This document shows, in pieces, positions 18,703-29,701 of a DNA stretch of 64,000 nt. The stretch is from Biomphalaria glabrata. Taxonomy: Eukaryota; Mollusca; Gastropoda; Planorbidae. Made by a program: the position numbers and the translations under genes. Below the pieces are notes generated by a model. That model did not search any database. It had not been told where the DNA came from and saw only the letters and a program-made list of their open reading frames with translations. The stretch spans positions 4,770,701 to 4,834,700 of the forward strand of contig NC_074728.1 of assembly GCF_947242115.1 (NCBI RefSeq), given 5' to 3'. Numbering within the stretch: position 1 is the first letter of the stretch; the number at the start of each line of letters is the position of its first letter.

Positions 18703-21700
18703 ATGGCTACATCATCATATGTGGACCTTAAGGAGGTTAAGGAAACAGCTATGCAGGATGGAAAGGCCATGGAGTTAAAAGGAAAGGACTTAGCAGCTTA
18801 TGTACAGCAAGTTGTGAAGGAAGAAACGGAACGTCAAAGACAAGAGATAGAAAGACAAGAAGAACGTCAAAGACAAGAGATAGAAAGACAAGAAGAACGT
18901 CAAAGACAAGAGATAGAGAGACAAGATAGGATCAGAAAGGAAGAATATGAGAAGCAAAAAGAGGACCGAGAACATGAAGCTAAAATGGAGAAGATGAGAT
19001 TGGATGCAGCACAAGCCAGAGCCCAAACTGAACAAGGAAATAACACTAATAACTCAAATAATTATACCACTCAAAGAGACAACCCTAATTCACAAACATG
19101 GCTAAAGAGAAAAATACAAAGTTTTGATGAACAGAAGGATGACATTGGTGATTTCCTGAAAAGATATGAGGCAAAAATGTCTACATTTAATATGCCTGAA
19201 GAAGAATGGTCTGAAATACTGATAGACTTTGTTCATGGTCAAGCTCTAACAATATGCCAAAATCATGACCATCATATTGATGATAGCTATCAGGTTTTAA
19301 AAAGAGAGTTATTGAACGCCTATGGTCATAATGCTACAACTTTTAGAAAGAAATATTTTGACAATATACCATCATTAGAAATAGAACCCCAAACTACCAT
19401 TAATATGGAAAAGGATTTTTTCAATAAGTGGGTAAAATTAGAAAAAGTGAATAACTCTTATGAAGGATTAAAAAATTTTATTCTAGTGGACAACTTTGTA
19501 AATAAATGTGATCCTCAATTACAATCTTTTATTAGAGAAAGAAACCCAAAAACTATAGATGAAATAACAGAGATAATGAGAGTATACAAAAATGCCTATC
19601 CAAATAAACCATTTTCTGATAGGGATAAGAGCAAAGTAGATTTAATAGGATACACCAAAGAAAATGTCGATAGAAGTAGAAATAGAAACAGATCAAATAG
19701 TGGAAATAGAAAATATAGTGAAATAACCTGTTTTAAATGTCAAGGAAAAGGTCATATAGCAGCTAACTGTAGAAGAGGGAATAGTAGGTCTGGAAGTAGA
19801 AATAGATACAATGAACAAAATAACAGTAGATATAGGAGTAGAGATAGGAATGACAGGGGAAATTATAGAAATAGGAGTTACAGTAGGGAATACAAAAATA
19901 AAGGTACAGATAGGATATATTTCATGGAAGGAAATAGGAACAATTTTGCAGTGTACCCAGGGTTTGTAGATAGAATTCCGGTGGAATTAATCAGGGATTC
20001 AGGTTGTAACACCTTGGCAGTAAAAACTAAATTTGTCAAACCTCATTGGTATAAAGGGTTTACTAGGAAAGTAGAATTAGCAGATGGCACTGTAAGGGAA
20101 TTTAAAGCTATAAGGGTATACATTGAAACCCCATTTTTCACTGGTTATTGTGATGGCATTGCAATACCAGAAATGAGATATGATATGTTAGTAGGAAACA
20201 TAAAAGGAGTTAAAGAATGTTCAAGAAAAGAATTAGAAGACTGGCAAAACAAATACAAAAACATAAGACAAAATCATGAAAACATAGAAACACAAAATAT
20301 AACAAGTATGATAATAACAAGATCAATGGATAAAAAAGATGAGAAACAGGAAAATACAATAAATGTAATAAGTAATGATAAAGAAAAAGAAACCAGTAAT
20401 GTAATACAAATAGAAAATACAGATGTTAAGGAAAGAGAGATAGAAAATGAAACACAAAATAGTCTTGAAACACAAATATTTCAAAGTGAAAAAGAAACAA
20501 CACCCACATTTGCATTAGAACAAATGAATGACAATATTATTGGGAAAATTTATTCGAGAATATCAGATAAAAACAATAATAATCCAATGGAGAAATTTTG
20601 CATAGAGAATAAAATATTGTTTAGACAAACAAGTAATGATAATAAGAAAATAAAACAACTTGTCTTACCACAGAAATATTGGAAAGATGTTTTAATCATG
20701 ACACATGATAATAATTTAGCAGCACATAGGGGAGTAAAGAAATGTTATAGGAATTTGTCAAAACAAGTATTTTGGCCCAAAATGAAAGCAACAATCAACA
20801 AATACATAAACTCATGTGACATATGTCAAAAGAGATCGAACAAAAGTCTAGTGAATAAAGCACCTATTCAAGAAATGGATGAACCTACAGCACCATTTCA
20901 GAAAGTATCTATTGATTTAATAGGTCCTTTAATTCAAACTGAAAATAATAACAAATACATTCTAACAGTAATAGACATGTTTAGTAGATACCCAGAGGCA
21001 ATCCCATTATCAAATACAAGTGCAGAAAATATCATTAATGCCATAACTCAAAAAGTAATTACAAGACATGGTATACCTAAAATTATATTGAGTGATCAGG
21101 GATCTCAGTTTAAGTCAGAACAATTTAAGAAATGGACTAAACAATACAATATACAACACATATACTCTTCGGTTTACCACCCGGAGAGTAACGGTTTATG
21201 TGAACGATATGGTGGATCATTAAAAAGATCACTAACAAAGATAATTCAGAATAATCAGAACAAGTGGGATCATTACATTAACTATGTACTATTTGCTCAT
21301 AGAAACAACATCCATGAAGCAACACAATTTTCACCATATGAAATAATACATGGAAGAAAACCCAGAGATGAATTAGATGTTTTTAAAGAAAATCTAATAG
21401 ACAATGAGAATAAATTAAATAATGACAGTGAAACAACAATCACAACAGAATTGAAAGAAATATGGACTCAAGCATATAACAACAATAAGAAGTACAAACA
21501 AAGTGCTCATGAGAATCTAAATAAGAAAAGACAATTGAAAACACTAGAAGTAGGAAACAATGTATTAATATTGATAAATGACCTGAAAAATAAAATTGGT
21601 AAACAATGGAAAGGTCCATTTAAGGTGATAAAACAAATTAATGATGTGAATTATCAAATTGAAATAAATGGGAAAATTAAAACATATCACATAAATAATT

Positions 21701-23268
21701 TGAAACTGTATCATGATAGAGAAGATGAGTTAATACAAAACATTCAGGAGGAAATAGAAAATAAATTTTCAGAAAGAGAAGAATGCTTGATGATAATAAC
21801 AAATGAAAATCACAATGAAAATGATATTAAGGAAATACCTGTAATAGAAACAAAAGAGAATCAAACTTGGCAAAAGATTAATCTTAATAATCTAACTAAG
21901 GAAAAGTCAAAAGACATAACTAAAATAATACAGGAATACAAAGAAATTTTTTCCAGCATACCAGGAAAAACAAATATTATTAAACATGACATTAAAGTAA
22001 CAGACACAAAACCTATCAAGCTTAAGCCATATAGAATACCGTTACATTTACAAGACAAAGTAAAGAAAGAAATAGACAATTTACTAGAATCAGGTATAAT
22101 TGAGCCATCAACATCTCCTTATGCTTCACCAATTGTGATAGCCAAAAAGAAGAATGGAGATATAAGGTTATGTATTGATTATAGGAAACTTAACAACATC
22201 ACAGAATTTGACCCATATCCAATGCCAAATATAGAGGATATTTTACATAAATTAAATGGAGCAAAATTTTTTACTAAATTGGATTTAACTAAAGGTTATT
22301 GGCAAATACCTTTAACAGAAAATGCAAAACCTTACACAGCATTTGTAACACCATATGGTATTTTTCAATGGAATTATATGAGTTTTGGATTAGTAAATGC
22401 ACCTGCCACATTTAATAGAATGATGAACATGATAATTGGAAACAAAGAAAATGTTATTTGCTATTTGGATGACATATGTATTTTTAATAATAGTTGGGAG
22501 GAACATTTGGTAGATGTAAAAGAAGTATTCAAAATAATAAAAGAAAGTGGACTTACAATTCAAGCAGAAAAAGTAGAAATAGGATTGGAGGAAATAATTT
22601 TCTTAGGACATAAAATAAATAACAACATGATTAGCCCTATTGAAGATAACATAAAGAAAGTACTTAATATTGAAATACCTACAACAAAAAGACAAATTAA
22701 AAGCATATTGGGAATAGTAAATTATTACAGAAAGTTTATAAAAAACTTAGCAGAAATAGTGAATCCACTAAATGACTTACTTAAAAAAGGAAAACCTCAA
22801 AAAGTAGTTTGTAATGAGGAATGTGTGAAAGCTATTGACAGAATTAAAGATGTTTTTAGTCATGAACTAATATTAAGACTACCTGATAAAGACAAAATAT
22901 TTTATGTCACAACTGATGCATCTGGTAATGCTATTGGTGGTTGTTTAATGCAGAACTATGATAACTTACATCCTATATTATATGTAAGTAGAAAATTGTC
23001 AGAGGCAGAGAAAAAATATAGTGTCATTGAAAGAGAAGCCTTAGCTGTAATATGGGTAATTACTAAGCTAGAGAGTTATCTAATAGGAAGGAAATTCATA
23101 TTATTAACTGATCATAAACCTATTCAATATATACAGCAAAAGAGCATGAAAAACAGTCGTGTTTATAGATGGTTCTTAGCACTACAGGAGTATAAATTTG
23201 AAGTGAAAGCTATTAGTGGATCTGTGAATATTGTAGCTGATTTATTGTCTAGAATGACATTGAAGTGA
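18703..23268 (+). CDS. Gag-pol polyprotein of the Gmr1-like element
   Basis: A single 1521-residue frame starting at an ATG in an aacacaATGG context. Parts in order: a charged coiled coil with RQEIERQEE repeats (about 40-75); a gag capsid-like helical region (about 130-310); a CCHC knuckle, CFKCQGKGHIAANC (about 343-356); an aspartic protease with DSGC (432-435); the integrase zinc module (HHCC, about 668-709); the catalytic core with D738, D798 and E834, i.e. 35 residues between the last two; a GPY/F module (WKGPF, about 970); a reverse transcriptase with YLDD (1254-1257); and RNase H with TTDAS (D1405). It would make the particle and copy the element. Having gag and pol in one frame, without a frameshift or stop, is one of the known arrangements in Gypsy relatives. 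It ends at LLSRMTLK. Confidence 0.95.
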   Translation: MATSSYVDLKEVKETAMQDGKAMELKGKDLAAYVQQVVKEETERQRQEIERQEERQRQEIERQEERQRQEIERQDRIRKEEYEKQKEDREHEAKMEKMRLDAAQARAQTEQGNNTNNSNNYTTQRDNPNSQTWLKRKIQSFDEQKDDIGDFLKRYEAKMSTFNMPEEEWSEILIDFVHGQALTICQNHDHHIDDSYQVLKRELLNAYGHNATTFRKKYFDNIPSLEIEPQTTINMEKDFFNKWVKLEKVNNSYEGLKNFILVDNFVNKCDPQLQSFIRERNPKTIDEITEIMRVYKNAYPNKPFSDRDKSKVDLIGYTKENVDRSRNRNRSNSGNRKYSEITCFKCQGKGHIAANCRRGNSRSGSRNRYNEQNNSRYRSRDRNDRGNYRNRSYSREYKNKGTDRIYFMEGNRNNFAVYPGFVDRIPVELIRDSGCNTLAVKTKFVKPHWYKGFTRKVELADGTVREFKAIRVYIETPFFTGYCDGIAIPEMRYDMLVGNIKGVKECSRKELEDWQNKYKNIRQNHENIETQNITSMIITRSMDKKDEKQENTINVISNDKEKETSNVIQIENTDVKEREIENETQNSLETQIFQSEKETTPTFALEQMNDNIIGKIYSRISDKNNNNPMEKFCIENKILFRQTSNDNKKIKQLVLPQKYWKDVLIMTHDNNLAAHRGVKKCYRNLSKQVFWPKMKATINKYINSCDICQKRSNKSLVNKAPIQEMDEPTAPFQKVSIDLIGPLIQTENNNKYILTVIDMFSRYPEAIPLSNTSAENIINAITQKVITRHGIPKIILSDQGSQFKSEQFKKWTKQYNIQHIYSSVYHPESNGLCERYGGSLKRSLTKIIQNNQNKWDHYINYVLFAHRNNIHEATQFSPYEIIHGRKPRDELDVFKENLIDNENKLNNDSETTITTELKEIWTQAYNNNKKYKQSAHENLNKKRQLKTLEVGNNVLILINDLKNKIGKQWKGPFKVIKQINDVNYQIEINGKIKTYHINNLKLYHDREDELIQNIQEEIENKFSEREECLMIITNENHNENDIKEIPVIETKENQTWQKINLNNLTKEKSKDITKIIQEYKEIFSSIPGKTNIIKHDIKVTDTKPIKLKPYRIPLHLQDKVKKEIDNLLESGIIEPSTSPYASPIVIAKKKNGDIRLCIDYRKLNNITEFDPYPMPNIEDILHKLNGAKFFTKLDLTKGYWQIPLTENAKPYTAFVTPYGIFQWNYMSFGLVNAPATFNRMMNMIIGNKENVICYLDDICIFNNSWEEHLVDVKEVFKIIKESGLTIQAEKVEIGLEEIIFLGHKINNNMISPIEDNIKKVLNIEIPTTKRQIKSILGIVNYYRKFIKNLAEIVNPLNDLLKKGKPQKVVCNEECVKAIDRIKDVFSHELILRLPDKDKIFYVTTDASGNAIGGCLMQNYDNLHPILYVSRKLSEAEKKYSVIEREALAVIWVITKLESYLIGRKFILLTDHKPIQYIQQKSMKNSRVYRWFLALQEYKFEVKAISGSVNIVADLLSRMTLK

Positions 23269-23868
23269 AACAATTTTGTAAATAAACTATGATTATATTG
23301 AGTATGTAATATATATTAATATATTGACACCATTTATATGTTATGGAAAAGGGAGATAAGTAAATTTGATGTTAAGCATTTAAAAGTAAGTATGGATATT
23401 TTTTTTTGTGTGAATCATTTCATATATCATTGACGAAAGTTAGTTCTATGGAAAAGGGTGAGTATAAAAGAAAAATGGACAAAAGCGTATAAAAGGGTGG
23501 TAAGAAAAAATGTATTGAATGTGTAAATAAAGTTTGTAATTGTTTTTTGAAATATTGTATTTTATCAGATTACTGCCAGTGAAGAACATTTGAGATGTGT
23601 AGGACATGCCCATAGGATGTCACATTTTCCTCTATGATGAACTGTGTACTAAGGAGGATGATTCTGGAATGTTATGAACTGTTATGAACATTGACATTGA
23701 ATATGAAGAACTGTCAAGTCAAGATGAAAATGTCAAGATGAAGATGTCAAGATGAAGATGTCAAGATTTTATGTTTGTGGTCTTCCCCTTAAATTGAAAA
23801 TGCCCTTGTAAGACTTGACAGTAGTGGAAAAATATTGACATATTTTTTTTTCAAGGGGGGGAGGAATC
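23269..23868 (+). other. 3' non-coding part with polypurine tract
   Basis: About 600 bp between the stop and the 3' LTR. A 15-bp unit (gaagatgtcaagat-like) repeats about three times at 23714-23770. The purine-rich aagggggggaggaatc at 23853-23868 abuts the LTR and is the expected plus-strand primer. Confidence 0.85.
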
Positions 23869-24238
23869 TGTTAGACACCTTATTTATATAGGTTAGTTAT
23901 TTTAGTTATTTAGCGACGCACCATAGTAGACGCATATTGAACGGGACTAGTGACGTTTGGGATATGTTGGGTTAGAGACCGGAAAATCAGTTAGCGTTAG
24001 AACATTCCAGGGTAACGACGTGTTTAGTGACAGAGACTTCTACTGTGGCCTTTTATCATAATAAATATATATTAACTTGTTCATCATCGTTGACTACATC
24101 TCTTCACCTGTTACAATCGATGTGCCAGTTCTTGTTTGTGTTGTTGGTCAACTACACGTAATACACCCGAACAATTACACCCAAACGATTGCAGAGTAAT
24201 TGGTTGACTTCAAGACAGCCTGAACTAGCAACATCACA
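23869..24238 (+). repeat. 3' LTR (370 bp)
   Basis: Same sequence as the 5' LTR, ending acatcaca, followed by (AT)n and then unique flank. Confidence 0.95.
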
Positions 24239-24283
24239 ATATATATATGGCGCCATCACCATGAATGTGTTGCAGTGTTAAGG

Positions 24284-24456
24284 CAGAGTTTCCCAAACTT
24301 TTTCTTAACGGAACACTTCTCACATTCTGAGTATTTAGCTGAACGCTTTGTGTTTAATTTTTAGAGAGAGATTAATTCACGTGGTGGCCTACTAGGTAAT
24401 TATTCCAGTAGCCCTTGGAACACTGGGGTTCCGCGTAACACAGTTTGGGAATGAAA
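24284..24456. mobile_element. hAT-type element, partial
   Basis: Begins cagagtttcccaaacttttt followed by cttaacggaacact and ends near aacacagtttgggaat, giving inverted ends. The family is shared with 34483-34639. The right end is altered and no 8-bp duplication was found. Confidence 0.7.
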
Positions 24457-24539
24457 ATATTTTATATGGAGAGCGCAAGAAGCGAAACTTGGTATTTCAT
24501 TGAACAAAAATCTGTTGATAATGCAATGGGGAAATCTAT

Positions 24540-24730
24540 ATATATAGATCCTCCTTCTTGGTCGAAGATGAGCACATTTTCTCATTTCCTATGGACTCGA
24601 AGATGACTGTAAAGTTCAATCCTCGCTTTCAAAAACCGGCCGCATACGTGGCTTGGGTGGGTTTGGTCAGATGTAGATAGGCCAGCTTCTTCTCTCAGCT
24701 TTTTGTTGGTTCGGCGCTCTTGGGGAAATA
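24540..24730 (-). mobile_element. LINE 3' tail with zinc finger
   Basis: Read on the minus strand, one frame gives QERRTNKKLREEAGLSTSDQ, then HVCGRFLKARIELYSHLRVH and a lysine before the stop. This is the finger tail of invertebrate LINEs with the first cysteine of the usual CxxC changed. After the stop come gaaaatgtgctcatcttcg and a short TA/TAG tail. Only the last part of the protein is present. Confidence 0.75.
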
Positions 24731-24963
24731 GCGGAAATCTAAACTTACAAAGAAAGGAAAGACAGAGGAGAACATGAAACGAGATTTTAAAAATAGAGAT
24801 TAGAAATAAAAAAAGAGATACAGAAAGAAAGAAAGTAAAAAAAAGATTTCAAGAAGAAGAAAAAAGGAAGAGAAACAGAAAGAAAGAATAGAAAGATTTA
24901 GGGAAAGATACAAAGAATGAAGAACAAAATTTAAACAGAGAATGAAAAAATGCTTTTTAAACA

Positions 24964-25594
24964 ACAAAGCTTATATTAATGTGTATCATTTAGTTTGGAT
25001 CAGTCGTGTAATTAAATTTGTAAAAGATCTAGACTAACATTAATAAATCTGTGCGATTAGAAATATTTGTCTTTACTAATTGTTTTTGTTTAGCGCAAAT
25101 TCATGCCTTTAGCGTCCTCAATACGCTATGATCCTATCACATGTCTGAACCGGTTGGAAAGTGGGAAAAGTGTACTTTCTTAAAAGAAAAAAAAAAGGGA
25201 ACCACCAGAATTTGAACTTGTGAACTAAAGCCCTCTCTGGCCAACGCGGTAACCACTCTGCTAGTGAAGAGTCTATGAACGTGAAAGATTGTATTGTTAT
25301 CTATTGTTTCTATTTCATGTTTGTGTTCAATCAGTCAAAGCCTGAAGCCTAAAATTCAGCATATACAACCACTTTAGTCTTTTCATTGTTTGAGATACCA
25401 AACAACGTAATTTTTTACCAATAGTTAATTAACTAATTGGTAATTATTTTTTTTTACATTGATACTTTTGTTGTCAGGTAAAAGAAATGATTGTGCAAAA
25501 TTTCAGCTTGATCCGAGATTTGGTGTGGGAGAAATAACATGTACAAACTTTTGGCCAGACAGACACACACAGAGTGAGTTGATATAAGCTTTGT
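24964..25594 (+). mobile_element. acaaagcttat inverted-repeat element, full-length copy
   Basis: Left end acaaagcttatatt and right end gatataagctttgt are inverted repeats over 13 bases. The 631-bp interior has no coding frame. It is the best reference for the copies at 4048, 12547 and 47717. The target duplication is not clear because the flanks are A-rich. A non-autonomous DNA transposon is the likeliest class. Confidence 0.8.
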
Positions 25595-26084
25595 AAAAAA
25601 AAAAAAAGATGACAAGAAATATAAAAAGTGATTTAAAAAAGAAGAAAGAAACCAAGAAAGAAGGAAGAAAAAGATACAAAGTAAACGGGGAACTTACAGA
25701 AAGAAATCAAATAGGAAAGAAAGAAAGAAAGAAAAAAAAACTGCTTCTCTATACTTCAATATGGTTGCATACACGAAGCCGTAAACAGCTTGGTATATAC
25801 ACACCTGTATTGATATATAATCAGGTGTAATTAATTTGACAAAGCAAGGAAACATATACCGCAACCGCAAACCACCCTAGCCCCCCTCCTTTCTGTATCG
25901 TCTCATAAATAATCTTTCTGGTATAAAGAGCAAGTCGTGTCCTGACTAGTTACGTTGGCTACAGTACAGGTCCTAGTACTTCTAACTATACTAACACTAT
26001 CTGAAACCCTTTACATACCATTCATGATTCTGAATCGCTTCGAACGCTAAGTCATTTTTCTTTCACTGCTTCATATCCCTTTCA
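25595..26084. other. A-rich, no gene seen
   Basis: Runs of gaaag and aaaaa words make a spurious 73-codon frame at 25609-25830. No feature found. Confidence 0.5.
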
Positions 26085-26162
26085 CTACACTAACCCACAC
26101 TAACACCTACACTAACCCACACTAACACTTACACTAACACACACTAACACTCACACTAACTA
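26085..26162. repeat. (cacactaac)n short tandem repeat
   Basis: About eight imperfect copies of cacactaac and cacactaacacctacactaac variants. Confidence 0.85.
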
Positions 26163-26729
26163 AAATTTCCTTCGCTCCAACCCCCCTTTTCCGTTAACAG
26201 CTGGGGACGAAGAGGAGATCTGTAGGCTCCCTAAGTAAGGTCGAGAGGTTTTTAAGAATATAATGAAAAAAAAAACAACTTAAGTCATAATTCTATCACA
26301 ATTTTCAGACTTTTTTTTTCCCTTTACTTTAAGGGAATTCACATATAACACTATGTTCAGAATCCAAATGTACGCAATCAAATTTTACAGATGTGAGTCC
26401 GTTTGTGGGGGTTTTTTTTTAGGAAATAGGTCTGCTTACATAATTTTTAAGTGTTTTGAATATTAGAATAAGTTCTTCCCAGAGATAGAACTAGAGATGC
26501 TGCAAGTTTCCCCTCCAGTCAGCAAAGGGGGCGGAAGGAGTGATGTAAGCGCCCCCAAAGCCAGGCGTATGCAGGCTTTCTCAGCTTCGGAAATTCTTTC
26601 TCCTGGCGTCATCAACGCTTTTTTCTTGTAATACGGGGAGATGTTGATGTGTTTTCTATCAAGGCCTACTATTCATGCTTGTAAAAAAAATGTCCAGGGT
26701 CAAATTGAGTCTGATATTAAAGAGGCGTA
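26163..26729. other. No gene seen
   Basis: Unassigned, with several T homopolymers near 26310 and 26412. Confidence 0.5.
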
Positions 26730-26876
26730 GAGGTGCGGTGGCTGAGTAGTAAAGAGCTTGGCTTCAGAATTGGAGTGTTCCGGGCTCGAATCTTGATGAA
26801 GACTTGAATTTTTAATTTCGGTAACTTTAGGGCGCCTTTAAGTCCAACCAGCTCTAATGTGTACTTCAGATGTGTT
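26730..26876 (+). mobile_element. SINE-I 5' half, plus strand
   Basis: The head is clear (gtgcggtggctgagtag, then ccgggctcgaatcttg), followed by ccaaccagctctaatgtgta. It stops in mid-element at the junction with an inverted second piece. Confidence 0.85.
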
Positions 26877-27042
26877 AACGAGGGTGTCAAGTGGCTGGAA
26901 CAAAGGACCAATCACCTTTACTTTCCCCGGACAAATGTGAGATACTCATTAGAGTTGCGTGGACGTAGAGGCGTCTTATTAAAAAATCCCAGGAACCACA
27001 GGTTTGGAATCTTAAACGCTTGACCACTCGGCCACCAGGTCC
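26877..27042 (-). mobile_element. SINE-I 5' two-thirds, minus strand
   Basis: Continues from gttaacgagggtgtcaagtg through ttagagttgcgtggac to cttgaccactcggccacc. Together with the previous entry it makes a head-outward inverted pair that could fold into a long hairpin. Confidence 0.85.
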
Positions 27043-27393
27043 CTAACATGATCAGCCACTAAACATAAACTCCTAAAATAGCAACGAAAGAAGGATCCAA
27101 CTTCATGGAGGCTCTAGAAGGATAATTTCAGAGAAAGAGTTTAGAATTTTCTTGATTTGAAGTATGATATACCACTTACGTGCCTCACAGAACTGATAGA
27201 GAACTTAAGAAGCCCCCAAAACTCTTCTGAAGGCCTGCTACATTGATTTTTTCTCAATTTTTTTTTTTTTTTTTTTTTGTTGACGAGGCCTAGACGTAAG
27301 GGTCCGAAATTATGTGGCCCGTAAGCTGAATAAGTTTTTGAATCATTGGCAAACTAAAATTAAGAAGGCTTATTTTGTTGCTATTGTTGTCTG
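27043..27393. other. Left flank of the second LTR element
   Basis: Unassigned, with a 22-base T run near 27257. The last five bases, gtctg (27389-27393), are the target duplication of the following element. Confidence 0.6.
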
Positions 27394-29385
27394 TGTGACG
27401 AACCGTTTTAGCTCACTCAAGATATCACTCAGGTCTAAGCATTTAATTAATTTATTTACTCGCTATTAATCATCAATTTTATTAATTTAGCCAATCAAGC
27501 GCTAAAAACACAGCTACCACCCCTCCAATCCAACCCCACCCCTTTGGCATCGATGTCACATTTTACTATCCCCGCTTTGACACGTGTCACACTAGACTCT
27601 TGACAAGAGTACACTCCCTCCATCTATCGTGGCAAACATCCGTTGACCCCCTCCCCCCCCTTCCGGGAGCGGCTGGTCACTTCAAAGTGCCCATTCAACT
27701 CAACGCCTCGGGCAACGCTGTTCGTCTAGCACTAGCCATTATCATAATATAATCTCCCTTGATGTGCCGAGCTCTGATAATCTCCCCTTCATAATCCACC
27801 TGACCACCTGGGATGATTTCCTGGACTTTCAACTCGCGCCTTCGCGCAATGTCTATCTCCCGGAAACGCCGTCACGGTCAAGCGAGGATCTCTTTGTCAA
27901 AGACGCCAGATAGTCTAGACCACCTTTGCACTTATCTCCCGCCTCTCACCCCCCCCTTTCTATCCACGTGTATATGGACAAACTTCATCGTCCGATCTCA
28001 TTCACGCTGGAGAGCCCACAGGGAGCACATCTATCTCTTGCTTGAGCTCTAGACTATTTTCATTCCCTTATTTCACTTGGATTGGTGGTATGTAACTTAG
28101 TAAAGTGCTTGAGAACCATTTTACTTAGTAATGTATATATATATTTGTGCATTTATTACTACATTATTTGTGTACCTATTTGTGCATTCTCATCATGGAT
28201 AATGTAAGTAGATTACTGTATACTTATATTTTATATCATGACTTTTGTGGCTAAATGTTCAAGCCATCTGGACTAGAGTCTATTAACAATTCTTAGCAGA
28301 TGTATTTAGCTCTTTAACTATTATTAATTCAACTCTGATATATTAGCGCTCAGCACGAGCCTTCAATATATTATCATTGATTAATTCCTTGGCAGGGAAT
28401 TATCAAGACACTTATGTAAACATGTCTTATTACTGAGTATGTATCTACTTATGCTCTATGTTTACTTATGTGAGAGCACGGGCGAGTATCACACGTTGAT
28501 CTCCCCTTCTCCTTTCATCTCATTTATCTTAGTGATGTATGTGCTTGCTATTCACCGTGATTGGTGAGCGTCACTTATATTACTTATCACATATCACTTA
28601 TTACTGTTTGTTATTTCCCTTTATGGGAGTCCCCATTATTATTGTTATCCCCCTTGATGGGACCTTATATTCATTTGTTAGTTCCCTTTGATATTTATGA
28701 AACTAGATTATAGTTTCTCCACATCAGTCTGAAGATGTCCTTCACGGAAAGGCATCTACCACCCAGCGTTATCATTATGGCTAAGCCGATTATCACCTCA
28801 TATCGTTGCAGCTTTTATCTATAGGCTACATCCGCCTGAAATCTTAGCAACCTAAAGCTGATAGCAGATTTGCTGGCACCAGATCTGTAGACATCAGACC
28901 TACTCATCCTTCAAGAGTCCAAGTAACAACGCTAGCCACAGACTCGTCACTGGCTTGACTGATTGGTAGACGCAGCTTAGCTCTGCAACCATACAAGTTG
29001 GACTGCAACCGGAGCCTGGATCTACTACGCCAGCCCACTAGCAGACAGCATCAGTACCAGCCACACCCGTCTCACCAGTGCAGCACAGGACCAAAAGCTA
29101 AGCAACCAGCCTAATGACACTCAGACCACTTGGTTCTAATATCTGATGATGATAGTCTCCTATATATGTAAATACGCTAGTTTCCATACTAGCAACTGTA
29201 CAGCATTTCACCTTTCATTATCTTATTTTGTATAATAAACTGTACATAAGTTTACACCTAAATATAGTATTTGTTGCCTGCATTATAACGCTGTGCTTGT
29301 AGTTTATATGTGCAAGTAAGGATTCTCAAACTATAAAATCCCCTAGACACCCAAAACGGCCAATATCTTAATCCGACTTGTCACA
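27394..29385 (+). repeat. 5' LTR (about 1992 bp)
   Basis: Runs from tgtgacgaacc to cttgtcaca. An AATAAA signal lies at 29234-29239, about 150 bases from the end. A 79-codon frame at 27813-28052 recurs in the other LTR only because the LTRs are duplicates. The length is unusually great for an element with so small an interior. Confidence 0.95.
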
Positions 29386-29386
29386 A

Positions 29387-29404
29387 TGGGGGCCTGTCCG
29401 GGAT
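29387..29404 (+). promoter_or_regulatory. Primer-binding site, tRNA-Pro type
   Basis: tgggggcctgtccgggat lies one base after the LTR. It matches the proline primer site known from murine leukaemia virus (tgggggctcgtccgggat) except for two adjacent bases. Confidence 0.8.
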
Positions 29405-29701
29405 TAACCCAACTAATACTGCAAGCACAGCAGGCAACTCCCCAGTATTTTAACTATCATCATTGTTAGAGCACAAGACTATAGAGTGTCATTCAGAGCT
29501 ATTTTATTTTTCTAAATTTGTATTGCTGTAATTGTACTTCTTTTACAGGTTCTTAAGCACCAAACAAAGGTTAATACCACCTTTCCTATAACTCTTAAGT
29601 AATTGCTTTCAGCAGCTCCGTCATCTTCTCCACCTCTTACTCTACCTTCCGCTTTTCCCCTTCATTACCCACCCCTCACCATCCTAGCACCCCTCACCAC
29701 C

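Larger units (their letters stand above)
16003..24238 (+). mobile_element. Gypsy-type LTR retrotransposon, Gmr1-like, apparently whole
   Basis: An 8236-bp element: two 370-bp LTRs, a primer-site region, a 2.3-kb leader, one gag-pol frame of 1521 residues, a 0.6-kb 3' region and a polypurine tract. The domain order is gag, zinc knuckle, protease, integrase, reverse transcriptase, RNase H. Integrase before RT is the copia order, yet the RT and integrase sequences are Ty3/Gypsy in type. That combination defines the Gmr1 group described by Goodwin and Poulter from deuterostomes. The two LTRs look identical by eye, so insertion is very recent. The 4-bp repeat atat abuts both ends but lies in AT-rich sequence and is weak evidence. 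No break was seen; whether it is active is unknown. Confidence 0.93.

Noticed and set aside
27813-28052. A 79-codon frame repeated exactly at 32561-32800
   Set aside because: Its duplication reflects the two LTRs, not a gene pair; no domain is seen.
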